Positions 22,913 to 34,322 of a DNA stretch of 64,000 nucleotides are shown piece after piece (position 1 is the stretch's first letter; each line of letters opens with the position of its first letter). Below the pieces are notes generated by a model, which searched no databases, was not told the DNA's origin, and saw nothing but the letters and a program-made list of their open reading frames with translations. This stretch comes from Elephas maximus indicus (lineage: Eukaryota; Chordata; Mammalia; Proboscidea; Elephantidae). Both the position numbers and the translations under genes were made by a program. The stretch is taken from contig NC_064841.1 in NCBI RefSeq assembly GCF_024166365.1, positions 27,086,001 to 27,150,000 of the forward strand, given 5' to 3'.

Positions 22913-23585
22913 TGTGATGGTTAATTCTATGTGTCAACTTGGCTAGGCTACGATTTTCAGATAGTAGACTGGTTGCTGTTCTGTAGTGTAACGTGATGTG
23001 ATGTCATGTCATGTAACTACCTTCCATGATGGGATCTGTTATGATCAACCAATCAGTTGAAAGGGGAGTTTCCTTGGGGGTGTGGTCTACCTCCAGAGAC
23101 CTGACTCTCTCTCAACCTTGCACTCTTCTTGTCCCCTGACCCCTGAATCTTGGGAGGGAAGCCTGCAGAAGTCTCCTGACCTGCAGATTTTGGATTCACC
23201 AGCCTCTACAATCCTGGGAACCAGTAGATGTCTCCAGTTTGTCACCTGACCTACAGGTTTAGGACTTGCCAGCCCCTACAAGTGCATGAGCCATTTCCAT
23301 GAAGTAAATCTCTCTCTCTCTATTCCTATATCTATAAAAAAAAATACATAGGTATATTTTGGCCACCAGCTGCTTCTTGGAAACTTTATGGGGCAGTTCT
23401 ATTCCATCCTATAGGTTCACTATTGGTCAGAATTGACTCAATGGCAACTGGTTTGGTTTGTTTTTTTTTTTTAATATGTATATATCTATATCCCTATATT
23501 CATATTATATCTATATCTATATACCTATTATATATTATATATATGTCTCACTGGTTTTGCTGCTCTAGAAAACCCAACTAAGAGA
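22913..23585 (+). mobile_element. Solo LTR with 5-bp target duplication, inside MER5A
   Basis: Begins tgtgatggttaattctatgtgtcaac and ends tctagaaaacccaactaagaga. It is flanked by gtagg (22908-22912 and 23586-23590). Same LTR family as 24096-24570. It contains a truncated AfroSINE and an AT-rich microsatellite (23475-23545). Confidence 0.85.
23362..23474 (+). mobile_element. 5'-truncated AfroSINE inside the LTR
   Basis: ccaccagctgcttcttgg...cctatagg...cagaattgactcaatgg, followed by a T run. Confidence 0.8.
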
Positions 23586-23681
23586 GTAGGTCTGGGGTGG
23601 AACCCAAGAATTTGCATTTTTAACAAGTTCCACACTAAGCTTTTTACTACTGGTCTTGGAATCACATTTTCAGAAACATTA
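23586..23681 (+). mobile_element. MER5A, right part
   Basis: Continues MER5A (tggggtggaacccaagaatttgc) to its decayed terminal repeat ending ttttcagaaacatta. Confidence 0.8.
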
Positions 23682-24090
23682 CTCTAAACAAAATAAAACT
23701 AAGTTAGAAATCAATAATTAAGAGCTTACTTTTAAAACCGTCCATATGTTGAACACTTTAAAACATTCTTCCAATTTATCTATGGGTGGAACAAGAAATC
23801 ATAATGGAAATTAGAAAATGCTTATAATATAATAATAAATAGTACTACAAGCCTCTTCAAGGATACAGCTAAAGTGGTATTAAGAGGGGAATTTATGGTC
23901 TTATTTATATAGGAAAAGAAAAATAGTCAAAATTAATGGGCTAAGCGTTAGATGAGGGGAATAGAAATAGAAGTAGAAATAAAATAGAAAGCAAAAATAC
24001 AATAGAAAGGACAAGCAAAACCAAAAGGTGGATCTTTGAAAAGATTAATAAAATAGGGATAAGGTGGGAGGGATCTCTGACAATATTTAT
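23682..24090 (+). repeat. Old L1, piece 2
   Basis: Resumes L1 ORF2 sequence (aaactaagttagaaatcaata ... aaaaggtggatctttgaaaagatt). Confidence 0.75.
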
Positions 24091-24095
24091 CAAGA

Positions 24096-24570
24096 TGTGA
24101 TAGTTAAGATTGTGTATCAACTTGGCTGGACCATGATTCTCAGAGTTTATATGTGTCACCCCCTTGGTGGGATCTGCTGTGAGTAGCCAATCAATTGAAA
24201 GGGAGTTTCCTTGGGCCTGTGACCTTCATCCAAATATAAGTGGACATTTTGGCTTTTGCCTGCTCTGGATCCTGCGGCTACCTTCTATTTCACCTTCAGT
24301 TCTCGGGACTTGAGCTAGCAGCTTATCTGCTGATCTTGGGATTCACCAATCTTCACAGCCTGTGAGGAAGAGCTCTGCTGCCTGACCTGCCAGTCTTGGG
24401 TTTGCCAGTTCCTGCAGCTACATAAGGCAGGAGAAGCCTCTATCCTGATCCATGGACTTGGAATGTTCCATCCTCTACAATAATGTGAGCCATTTTCTAG
24501 ATATAAATCTTTGTCTATATATATTTACACTTTACTGGTTTTGCTTCTCTAGAGAACCCAGCCTAAGACA
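24096..24570 (+). mobile_element. Solo LTR with 5-bp target duplication
   Basis: Begins tgtgatagttaagattgtgtatcaac and ends gagaacccagcctaagaca. It is flanked by caaga (24091-24095) and caagg (24571-24575). It is inserted in the old L1, and an AG-rich microsatellite follows at 24577-24610. Confidence 0.88.
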
Positions 24571-24575
24571 CAAGG

Positions 24576-24738
24576 GAAGGAGAGAGAGAGACAGAGAGAG
24601 GAAAAGAGAGAAAACTAAAAAGGCAATTTAAGTACAGGTATAGCAGTTTAAAAGTGATAAGAGTATAATAAACAATGAATTTAAAATAGGTGAATTGAAA
24701 CATACTAACTAAAGGATAACTTCACTTTCAGCAGGCCA
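24576..24738 (+). repeat. Old L1, piece 3 (probable)
   Basis: Short AT-rich stretch between the LTR and the RTE, kept as L1 only because L1 resumes on the far side of the RTE. Confidence 0.45.
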
Positions 24739-24770
24739 TGCTTCAAGTCCGCTTCACTTTCAGCAAGCAA
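24739..24770 (-). mobile_element. Short inverted 5' piece of an RTE
   Basis: cttcaagtccgcttcacttt reads as antisense RTE and abuts sense RTE beginning gctgaaagtgaagg at 24773, giving a small inverted duplication. Confidence 0.65.
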
Positions 24771-25099
24771 GTGCTGAAAGTGAAGGGGATTTGAGGCACT
24801 TACTAATGAAGATTAAAGACTATAGTCCTCAGTGTGGGTTACATCTCAATATAAAGAAAACAAAAATCCTCACAACTGGACCAATAAGCAACGTCATGGT
24901 AAATGGAAAAAATATTGAAGTTGTCAGGGATTTCATTTTTACTTGAATCCACAATCAATGCCCATGGAAGCAGCAGTAAAGAACTCAAGTAATGTATTGC
25001 ATTAGGCAAATCTGCTGCAAAAGATCTCTTTAAGTTGTTAAAAACCAAAGATGTCCCTTTAAGGCCTAAAGTGCACCTGACTCAAGCCATGGTATTTTC
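24771..25099 (+). mobile_element. RTE 3' region, part 1
   Basis: Sense RTE (cacttactaatgaagattaaag ... cctgactcaagccatggtattttc) interrupted by an antisense L1 3' end. Its other half starts at 25841. Confidence 0.88.
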
Positions 25100-25829
25100 T
25101 TTTTTTTATGGTCCTGTGTTTATGGTGTTTTTTATTTTTTAATTGTGCTTTAGGTGAAAGTTTACAGCTCAAGTTAATTTCTCATACGAAAATTTATACA
25201 CGTAGTATTTTGTAATATTAGTTGCAATTCCCACAATGTGACATCACACTCCCCATTTCTACCACAGGTACCTTGTGTCCATTCAACCAGGTCCTGTCCT
25301 TTCCTGCCTTTTCATCCTGCCTCCAGACAGGAGCCACCTGTTTGGTCTCCTGTATTTGATTGAACCAAGAAGCACACTCCTCACCTGAATCATTTTTTGT
25401 CTTATAGTCTTGTCTAATCTTTATCTGAAGAGTGGGCTTCAGGAATGGTTTCATTTCTGGGTTCACAGAGTGTCAGGGAGTCATAGTTTCAGGGGTTCCT
25501 CCAGCCTCTGTCAGACCATTAAGTCTGGTCTTTTTAAGCGAATATGAATTCTGCTCCACATTTTTCTCCTGTTGCGTCCAGGACTCTCTGTTGTGTTTCC
25601 TATCAGGGTGGTCATTGGTGGTAGCTGGGCACCCTCTAGTTCTTCTGGTCTCAGGCTGATGGAGTCTCTGGTTTATGTGGTCCTTAGTCTCTTGGCCTAA
25701 TATTTTCCTTCTGTCTTTGGTTTCCTTCATTATTCTTTGCTTCAGGTGGTATGGGACCAATTTATGCATTTTAGATGGCCGCTTGAAAGCCTTTAAGACC
25801 CCAAACACCCCTCACCAAAGTGCCAGGTG
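25100..25829 (-). mobile_element. 5'-truncated L1 (3'UTR), antisense, with 11-bp target duplication
   Basis: Reversed A tail (t run at 25100-25107) at the left, then L1 3'UTR related to that of the 8.4-15.8 kb copy; the shared phrase agaccagacttaatggtctg appears reversed here near 25512. It is flanked by atgg(t/c)attttc (25089-25099 and 25830-25840), within the RTE. Confidence 0.88.
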
Positions 25830-25840
25830 ATGGCATTTTC

Positions 25841-26261
25841 AATCACCTCACATGCATGCAATAGCTGGACAATGAGTAAGGAACACCGAAGAATTGATGC
25901 ATTTGAATTACGGTGCTGGCAAAGAATGCTGAATATACCATGGACTGCCAGAAAGGCAAACAAATCTATCTTGGAATAAGTACATTCAGAATGCTCCTTA
26001 GAAGTGAGGATGGCAAGACTCGGTCTTATGTACTTTGGACATGTTGTCAGGAGAGACCAGTCCCTGGTCATGCTTGGTAAAGCAGAGAGTCAGCAAAAAA
26101 GAGGAAGACCCTCAATGAGATGGATTGACTCACTGGCTGCAATAATGGGCTCAAAATAGCAATGTTTATGAGGATGATGCAAGACTGGGAAGCATTTATT
26201 CTTTGTATGTAAAGTCGCTATGAGTTGGAACCAACTCAACAGCACCTAACAACAGCAACAA
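25841..26261 (+). mobile_element. RTE 3' region, part 2, with tail
   Basis: Resumes aatcacctcacatgcatgc and runs to gagttggaaccaactcaacag plus the tail cctaacaacagcaacaaag. Confidence 0.88.
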
Positions 26262-28555
26262 AGAATAACTTACTAAAATTAACTAAAAAAGAGATAAGAA
26301 ACCTGAATGGTGCTAGTCCATCAAAGTGGGTTTATCTAGGCAACATAAGACTGGCTCAAATTTCAAAATTCAATTGTTGTAATCCACTGTATTAATAGAC
26401 TAAAGAAGAGAAATCACATGATTGTATCAATTGATGCAAGAAAAGCTTTTAACAAAATCTAACACCCATTTATGAAAAAAAAAAATCTCTCACCAAACTA
26501 GGGATAGAAGGTAACTTTTGCAACTGGATACAGAGCTTCTACAAAAAAAAAAACCTACAGCTAACATCAGATTTAATGGTGAAAGACTTACAGTTTTCCT
26601 CCTAAGTTGCAGAACAAGTCAAGTATATCCTCTCGTATCTCTCCTATCCCACATTGTACTAGAGGTTCCAGAAAGTACAGTAAGGCAAGAATTGTGATAA
26701 AAAGCACACAGATTGGAAAGAAAAATGAAGCTTTCTTTACTCACATAACATTATGTTCTATACAGAAAATCATAAACATCTTAAGAAAAAAATCTGCTAA
26801 AAATAATAACAGGACACAGGTCACAGGACACAAGGTCAAAATACAATAATCAGCTGAAATTCTAAATGACAGTAGTGAGCAAGTGGAAATGGGATTTAAA
26901 AAAATAAAGTAAAATTTATAAAAGCAGCAAAAAATCATGACATACTTAGGCTGTACATCAAAAACTATAAGACATTGAAAAAAAAATCAAAGATCTAATT
27001 AGAGAAATATGCAACGATAATGAATTGAAAGACTCAATTGTTTAGAAGTTAATTTCCCCAAATTGATCTATAGATTCCAACACAATTCCAATCAAAATTC
27101 CATTGAAATTGTTTTGTATAAATCGACAAGCTAACTCCAGACTTTACATGGAAAGCCAAAGGAAATAGGATATACATACAAAATAATTTTGAAAAAGAAC
27201 AAAATTGGAGGATACATGCCACCTGAAATCAAGACTTACTATAAATCTAAGGTAACCAGGAAAGCATGGTATTGAAGAAAAAATAAACATATAGATGAAT
27301 AGAACAGAATAGAGAATCCAGAAATAGACCTATACATGTACGATGAATTGATTTTTAACAATGGTGCAAAGGCTACTCAATGGGAAAGGACTGTCTCAAT
27401 GAATGGTGCTGGAAAGATTGGACCTCTGTGTGCAAAAAGAAATGAACCACAACCCGTAACTTACACCCTACACAAAATTAACTCAAAAGGATCATATTCT
27501 AAATGTAAAACTTAAAACTATAAAACTGCTAGACAAAAACATACTAGAAACCTTTGTGGCCTCAGATTAAGAAAAGATTTTTTAGATACAAAATCTGAAG
27601 CATAATTCAACACACAAAAACAAGTAAGTAAATAAATAATGAACTTTATCAGAATTGAGAACTCCTGCTCTTTGAAATACACTGGTAAGAGAATGAAAAG
27701 CCAACCACAGACTGGGAGAAAATATTTGTAAAACACATATCTGATAAAGCTCTTGTATCCAGAATACATATAGAACTCATAAAATTCAGTTACAAGAAGA
27801 CAAAAAACTCACTTAAAAAAAAAAAAGAGGAGTGAAAGATTTGACCAGACACTTCAACAACAACAACAAAAAGATGGATGCATGGCAAATAAGCACAAGA
27901 AATGATGCTTAACATCATTAGACATTAGAAAAATGCAAATTAAGACCACGTATAGATTTTTTAAAAAATGCTGATAATATCGAGTGCTAATGAGGGTGCA
28001 GAGCCACTGGAACTCTCATATATTGCTGGTGGAAATGCAAAACACGTTACAGAAATTTGGAAAACAACTTACAATTTGGCAGTATCTTGTAAAGCTAAAT
28101 AATATGGTAACAATAGGTAATGTTCACACAGTAAACTATATGTAAATATTTACAACAGCTTTATTCATGATCTTCCAAAATGTTCTTCAGCAACAGTAAA
28201 TGGATAAACAAACTGTGGCATATATCCACACAATGGAGTATTGCTCAGCAATAAACAGGATCGAACTACTAAAAGACACCACAAAATGGATGAATCTCAT
28301 GTGCACTATGCTGTATAAAATAAGCCAGACTCAGAAGGCTGCATGCCATAAGATTTTATTTTCTTGACATTTGAAAAAGTCAAAGCTACAGGAACAAAAC
28401 CCACATCAGTAGTTTCCAGGAATGTTAGATGGGGTTGTTGACTACAAAGTGGCATGTATGATTTTTTTCAGACGATGGAAGAGTCCTAACTCTTGATTGT
28501 GGCGGTGGTTACATTAAGACTCACAGAATTTTTCACTATATTAAAAAATAAAAAA
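26262..28555 (+). repeat. Old L1 (L1MA-like), piece 4: ORF2 remnant and 3'UTR
   Basis: Heavily decayed L1 ORF2: caattgatgcaagaaaagc (IDA.KAF block) near 26429, a C-terminal region with tattgctggtggaaatgcaaa near 28020, then a 3'UTR ending ttaaaaaataaaaaaagg. The 28556-28870 stretch after it is unassigned. Confidence 0.85.
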
Positions 28556-28870
28556 AGGAAGCAGAGGTTTGGAGGCCAACTGAAGATACATTAGTGATAG
28601 TCGCTGAAGTGAGTTGAGTGGAAAGGATATCACTACCAGAAGAGAACTGGAAAGCACCCACTACACAGCAAATACTTCATGCACCTAATTTCAGTTGATA
28701 TTTACACCAACCCCAGAACGAAGTCCTTCCATTTTGGCAAATGTAAGAGAAGCAGGAGTGGGAAGGTTTGAATCAGATAACTTCGTTCCCTTTTTTCTCC
28801 CAAGAAATGAACTTTAATCATCATGCTAAGTCTACCTTGTAAAAGATAACTATAATCAATATATCAGTAT

Positions 28871-29080
28871 CCATACCAGTTGCTGTCAAGTCAATCCTGA
28901 CTCATGGCAACCCCATGTGTGTCAGGGTAGAACTGTGCTCTATAGCGTTTCCAGTGGTTTTTTCAGAAGTAGATCAACCAGACCTTTCTTTTTAGATGCC
29001 TCTGGGTGAACTTAACCTCAAACATTCAACCTTTAGGTTAGCAGCCAAGAGTGTTAACCATTTACACCACCCAGGGACTA
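28871..29080 (-). mobile_element. AfroSINE
   Basis: Reversed: gctgtcaagtcaatcctgactc near the left, gttagcagccaagagtgttaac...caccacccagggact at the right. Confidence 0.88.
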
Positions 29081-29229
29081 AAACTGGCAGTATAGAGTGG
29101 TAAAAAGATAACTGGACTATTTTTATAAAGTTCAAAAACAGGCAAAACTAATCTGTGGTGTTAGAAGCTAGGACAGCCATGACCTTTAGGGAATAAAAGG
29201 TAGTAGTGATTAGGGGTGGTTTCTCAGGT

Positions 29230-29441
29230 GGTGTTATTATTAGCTGTCATGGAGTCAACTGTGCCCTTATGTATAACAGAAGGAAACATTGTCCATTCCT
29301 GCATCATACTCACCCTCAGTGGCATATTTGTCCATCCTTGTGGCTGCTGTGCCAATCCATCTCAATGAGGGTCTCCCATACCCTCCTTGGCCCTCTGCTT
29401 CACAAAACACCATGTCCCTCTCTAGCAATTAATCCCGTATG
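29230..29441 (-). mobile_element. RTE 3' end fragment, antisense
   Basis: gctgtcatggagtcaactg ... caatccatctcaatgagggtct ... ttcacaaaacaccatgtcc matches the reversed RTE 3' end also seen at 19631-19800. Confidence 0.78.
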
Positions 29442-29446
29442 GCTGC

Positions 29447-29954
29447 TGTCTTAGTCATCTAGTGCTGCTATAACAAAAATACCACAAGTGGATGGCTTCA
29501 GCAAAGAAAAATTTATTTTCTCACGGTCTAGTAAGTTAGAAGCCTAAATTCAGGGTATCAGCTCCTGGAGAAGGCTTTCTCTCTCTGTTGGCCTTCTCAT
29601 CAATCTTGCCCTAGACTGGGAGCTTCTCTGTGCAGGGACCCTGGGTCCAAAGGACTTGCTCTGCTCCTGGCATTGCTTTCTTGATAGTATGAGATCCCAC
29701 CCCCCATTCTGTTCACTTCCCTTTCTTTTTTATCTCTGGAGAAATAAAAGGTGGTGCAGGCCACACCCCAGAGAAACTCCCTTTACACTGGATCAGAGAT
29801 GTGACCCGGGTATGGGGCGGGCGTTACAATTCCACCCTAACCCTCTTTAACATAAAATTAGAATCACAAAATGGAGGACAACCACATAATACTGGGAATC
29901 ATGGCCTAACCAAGTTGACACATATTTTGGGGGGACACAATTCAATCCATGACA
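29447..29954 (-). mobile_element. MaLR-like solo LTR with 5-bp target duplication
   Basis: Plus-strand ends tgtcttagtcatctagtgctgc and ttcaatccatgaca, flanked by gctgc (29442-29446 and 29955-29959). It splits an AfroSINE at its conserved ggctgctaacc. Contains a gggtgg-type CpG-poor body and the reversed 3' end typical of the family (aaatttattttctcacg). Confidence 0.88.
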
Positions 29955-30075
29955 GCTGCTAACCAAAAGGTCAGCAGTTTGAATCCACCAGATGCTCCCT
30001 GGAAACCTCATGAGGCAGTTCTGCTCTGTCCAGGGTCTCCTTAAATGGGAATCGATTCAACAGCAACAGATTTTG
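29955..30075 (+). mobile_element. AfroSINE interrupted by an LTR
   Basis: gctgctaaccaaaaggtcagcag ... gggaatcgattcaacagcaac; the few bases upstream of the LTR (29436-29446, cgtatggctgc) belong to its head. Confidence 0.78.
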
Positions 30076-30117
30076 TTTTGTTTTGTTTGTTGGTTTTAAT
30101 GATGTGTCCAAAACAAG

Positions 30118-30290
30118 CAAGTTGGGCAATGTTCTGTTGTGATCTATAAGGTTTTCCTTCTAATTTTTGGAAGTAGATTTCCAAGCCTTTCTTCCTAGTC
30201 TGTCTTAGTCTTGAAGCTGCCACTGAAACCTGTACACCATGGGGTGAACCACTGGGTATTTGAAATACCAGTGGTATAGCTTTCAAATCA
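30118..30290 (-). repeat. AfroSINE-related variant repeat (second copy)
   Basis: tttggaagtagatttccaagcc then agtctgtcttagtcttgaagc...gggtatttgaaataccagtgg, matching the variant at 21358-21545. Confidence 0.6.
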
Positions 30291-30324
30291 TAGCAACCTC
30301 AGGCATTGGAATGTTTTATTTCTT

Positions 30325-30430
30325 TATCTGGTGGTGCTTACCTTGATTGGTTCACTTTGTGATAATTCACTGAACACACTTGAAGCTTATTCATTTTTCT
30401 GTATGTGTGCCATACTTCAATAAAAAGTGA
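30325..30430 (+). repeat. L1 3'UTR terminal fragment
   Basis: gataattcactgaacacacttg ... tttttctgtatgtgtgcc ... caataaaaagt, the common ending of old L1 3'UTRs. The stretch to 30609 is unassigned. Confidence 0.6.
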
Positions 30431-30621
30431 CATACACATAATTTGTTAAATGACGAAGAAAAGCAAAGGGATGTTTGTCATAAAATTCACTATGGTAGTT
30501 AGGAGAGTGATGCAATCCTTAGGGGTATATCTGCTTCTTCAAATGTAGTGATAAACTTCTACTTCTTAAAATGTGTAGAAGATACATGTTGTTCTTTTAA
30601 AACTGTTTGTTCCGTAATATA

Positions 30622-30829
30622 GAGCCCGGGTGGTACAAGCAGTTTGCCACTGGCTGCTCACCCAAAGGTTGGCACAGTTGGAACCCACACAGTGACTCCC
30701 CAAAGAAAGGTCTTTTGAACTACTTCCGGGAAGATTATAGCCAAGAAAGTCCTATAGAACAGTTCTCCTCTGTCACACCTGAGGTCCCCGTGAGGTGGGG
30801 GCTGACTAGACCACAACTTACAACAACAA
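30622..30829 (+). mobile_element. AfroSINE with target duplication
   Basis: Head gagcccgggtggtacaagc, tail acaacttacaacaacaa; flanked by ttccgtaatata (30610-30621) and ttccttaatata (30830-30841). The region 30842-31199 is AT-rich and unassigned. Confidence 0.85.
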
Positions 30830-31199
30830 TTCCTTAATATATACAAATAGGATTTACAAACTTCTACATACATATATTTTAGAGTAAAAAAGAGTTTAAA
30901 AGTAATTTTCTTTAAAAAATAAAAGATAAGCGAAACTTTAAAATATGTATTTATGTATATGGTATCTGCGTATTCGTCTATGAGACAGGAGAGGCGATCT
31001 ATTTTTCTTTCTATTAATAGTAAAGAGGCTGCAAAGATAATACACTAAAACGCCGTTAGTGTTTTTCTTAAAGGTGATTGTTATTTTCTGTACATCCTCC
31101 TGGATTTTCATATCTAGCATATATATCTATTGCTTTTGTAATCTGAAAGGAAAATTACAAACTTTAATTTGTATGGTTGAAAACCACAGGCTTTATGAA

Positions 31200-31720
31200 A
31201 ACCAATTCTCAGGCGCTAAGAAAAGTCCCTGTGGCCCCAGCGGCATGTAAGCGGGGCTGCGCGGCCGGTGCGGCCGCGGGGAACCGGCTGTTTCGAACCT
31301 GGGGCCCTCGCGAGCGCGCAGACCAGCGTGGCCTCCGTTGGCACGTTGCGCGTTTGATCTGGGCGTGGGCAGGTGCGGCGGCTCGGTGGAGTCTCGCCTT
31401 TCGCCCCGCCCCCGCCGGGCCGAGCCACAGCTGCGTAGGGAGGAGGAGAATCGGGTCTGCCCACTAGCAGGTGGGTAGGAGGGTGTGCCACAAGGTGAAG
31501 GAGCCGTTAGTACACTGGGAAAGCAGGAGCTCCTTTCTCCCTTTCCACCTGCAGGCTCGTTGCTCCTGAGTAACCCTGCGCCACCTCGTCGCTTAGTCTG
31601 TAGCCAGGAAATCATTTGCTGCAGGCAGTTAGAAGTCCGGGGTTTCCAAAGTGGTTCCCTGTCCCCGACGCGGGCACTCCTGTCCCATCCCCACTTTGAT
31701 GTGAAAGGAAAGGCTTAGAT
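31200..31720 (+). promoter_or_regulatory. CpG island; candidate SPATA16 promoter and non-coding exon 1
   Basis: This is the only strongly CpG-dense, GC-rich unique segment in the window, apart from the L1 5'UTR. It runs from just after 31200 to about 31690 and is densest at 31250-31450. A GC box (cgccccgcccccgcc) lies at 31402-31416; no clear TATA box is visible. Two good splice donors follow: cag|gtgggt at 31470/31471 and aag|gtgaag at 31494/31495. It lies on the 5' side of the SPATA16 coding exon in the right orientation, about 23.4 kb upstream. It interrupts AT-rich, repeat-filled DNA. Open frames here, including a 140-codon antisense one, are explained by GC-richness. Assignment to SPATA16 rather than to an antisense or non-coding transcript is inference. 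Confidence 0.6.
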
Positions 31721-32480
31721 CCTATTTGATTCCCGAGTAACCGATTCTGTTTTTGTTTTATCCTAATTTGTATTCCGTAATAAAGTGTGTAATTTGAGGA
31801 TATCGACCTCTGGCCAAGTGAGAGATGACAAGAATTTTAGAGGCCAGCTTTTTTTTTCAGCTGGGATATGGGCTATCTCTTTAACTCATGATATTACTGT
31901 GTATTGAGGACGTTGAACGTCACTGAGTGGGGTTTTAGGTCGAAAGACATTCCGAGCTCCTTTCCTCTCAGACACTGATCATGTCTTTATCTTAGTATCC
32001 TAACATTATGCCTGGAATAAAATGTGTGCTCTGAAATGTTTGATGTATGAATGAGTGAGTGAATTCATGAAGGAGTGTCTTTCACAAGGAGCCTGTGTTC
32101 CAAGGTGGCTCAGCATGAGCCATGAAAAATAACTGTCAAGGTTGTTTGTAATTTTCATTGCACATTCCAGGTCTATAAAATATTTATAGGGTGCCAGTAA
32201 GGGTCTGTGATTTTGAAATGCCAGGGAATTGTTTTGCCATTTTTAGTAAGCCACTTATTTGAAATGAATCCATGAAAACGTATTTTGTATCGGTAGATAG
32301 TTTTCTTTAGCCCTTCCTGATTCAATGTACTAATAATCTTATATACACCAAAGGCCTTCAGATCTTTCAAATTTCACCAATGAGGCCTTGGATGTCATGA
32401 ATGTGCTCTCTTTTAAATATTATTGCAGACTGGGTGGATTCTTTTCCTCCAAATGGAAAAATATTTTGAAAGAAATTAAC
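31721..32480. other. Unassigned sequence downstream of the CpG island
   Basis: No gene recognised. 32000-32075 (gcctggaataaaatg...tgaatgagtgagtg) looks like the 3' end of an L2 or MIR element. Confidence 0.4.
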
Positions 32481-32644
32481 CAAAAAAACAAACCGATTGC
32501 GATCGAGTCGATTCTGATTCATAGCGACCCTATAGGACAGAGTGGAACTACCCCATAGAGTTTCCAAGGTTCACCTGGTGGATTTGAACTGTCAACCTTT
32601 TGGTTAACAGTCGTAGCACTTAACCACTATGCCACGAGGGGGGC
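32481..32644 (-). mobile_element. AfroSINE
   Basis: gatcgagtcgattctgattc ... gaccctataggacagagtgg ... gcacttaaccactatgccacg. Several CpGs remain, so it may be relatively young. Confidence 0.9.
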
Positions 32645-33890
32645 CAATAACAATACTTTACAGGTTTCTTTTTTCTTTCATGTGATGCAAGAACTCAAGA
32701 ATTTTTGTGAAGAGGAAAGTAAATAAAGATAGAAGAGAAATCCTAACATATTTGAAGCAAGAAATAGGCCAGAATGCTTCTAACTGCCTAACTCTGTAAC
32801 AACTTCTGGTTTTCTCCATTGTCCAGAATGGAATTAGGAATGAAGTATGAACTCTGATGTGGGGAAAAGGGGATACAGCTGGAGGCAAGACTGTGTGAAA
32901 GAGCGCCTCAGAGAGGTTTAAGATAATTTTTCCACCTCCTCTGTAAGTGCATAGAATCAGTCTAAATTGGTGAGTTGCCATAGTGTGTCATTCAAGACAG
33001 AGCTAGATTTTTCTGTCCCCAAAGTGGACTTTTCACTTAAGTACTAGTTTGACCCTGTTCAACTATTACTCATCAATGTTATTTCAACTCTATGGTTAAA
33101 ACTTCCAATCTGGCCATTTTCAAAGAGAAATAATTTAAAAGATCATTCAGGAAAAATGCCCTTTCTGTTTTTCTTTGTCACAATTAAGCAGGGAAGAGAA
33201 CTATTTGTAATAGAAACTGCCCTAAATTCATTAAGTTGTTCATCTTCTGAGCAGTGAAACCAGCATCTTGGAAATTGATTACAACTTAAAAGAAAACAAC
33301 AAATGAGCATGAATCTTGAGATACAGAACCTTAAAATGATCTCCAGACATAAACCCAAAGGTTATTCCTTACTATAAGAGAATTTTTTCAAATTAAGGCA
33401 TGCAATGACTAAAGCCACATCGCTCTACATATAATTTGATTCAAAGTTGTTTCTTTTTTTTCTTTCTTTTATGTAACACATTGGTTGAAAATAGATAAAT
33501 AGGTACCCCAACGATGGTAGGCTATGGCAACGAAAGTGATTCAGCACCATATGTTGAAGAGTTTTTAGTCTTTTTACACCAGGGAGTAGGGAATATTGTC
33601 TCTCAACTAGTGTAAAATATATTGAGTCATCTTCCTGGAAAATAACATTCAAGTTGTAACATTTTGCAGCATGAAGAGCCTTGATTTTTTTCAGCGATGC
33701 TGTAAAATAAAATATTAACAGGAGCCTAGCTAAAAGATCACTGAAGTAGAGACTGTAACCTATCACAACTCTGGCTAAATTTCGAAGTATACATGGTTAG
33801 TGAGTGTCAGCTGTATGTCCAGTAGAATAATGAGTGTTTTCCTAGTTGTTTAGTTAAAAATTACTGAGCAATAATAATAATAAAAGCAAT
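32645..33890. other. Unassigned intronic sequence
   Basis: No repeat or exon recognised; open frames here (for example minus 32658-32981 and 33425-33766) have no familiar motif. Confidence 0.5.
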
Positions 33891-34020
33891 AATATTTAAC
33901 ATTTATTGAGTGATTCCTATTATCAGGCAACTCTCTTGTATTACTCGTCTCAAGAACCATGTGAGGTAGACATTAACTCCATCTGTAGATGAGGAAACTG
34001 AGAACCCAATGGCTAAGACT
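33891..34020 (-). repeat. MIR
   Basis: aatatttaacatttattgagtg ... tgtagatgaggaaactgagaac, the reversed MIR layout. Confidence 0.8.
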
Positions 34021-34158
34021 GATACCAGCATCACTCTAAATTATCTATACAACAGGAAAAATTGTAAAATTAGCCTCATGGCAAAGATTCAGCTATACCT
34101 CGACATTTTAGAAAGCATTAAGGGGTAAATTTATTTACATGTGACATGAGATGTATAA

Positions 34159-34320
34159 ACCAAAAACCAAACCCACTGCTGTCAAGTCGATTCCAATTCA
34201 TAGCAACTCTATAGGACAGAATAGAACTGCCCCATAAGATTTCCAAGAAGTGGCTGGTGGATTCAAACTGCCAGCCTTTGGTTAGCAGCTCAGCTCTCAA
34301 CCACTACGCCACCAGGGCTC
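34159..34320 (-). mobile_element. AfroSINE
   Basis: cccactgctgtcaagtcgattcc ... gcagctcagctctcaaccactacgcc; near-direct catgagat / catgatat at the two edges could be the target duplication. Confidence 0.9.
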
Positions 34321-34322
34321 CA

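Noticed and set aside
31193..31615. 140-codon antisense open frame and overlapping frames in the CpG island
   Set aside because: Long frames are expected in GC-rich DNA; no domain, no conserved motif, and frames overlap on several strands.
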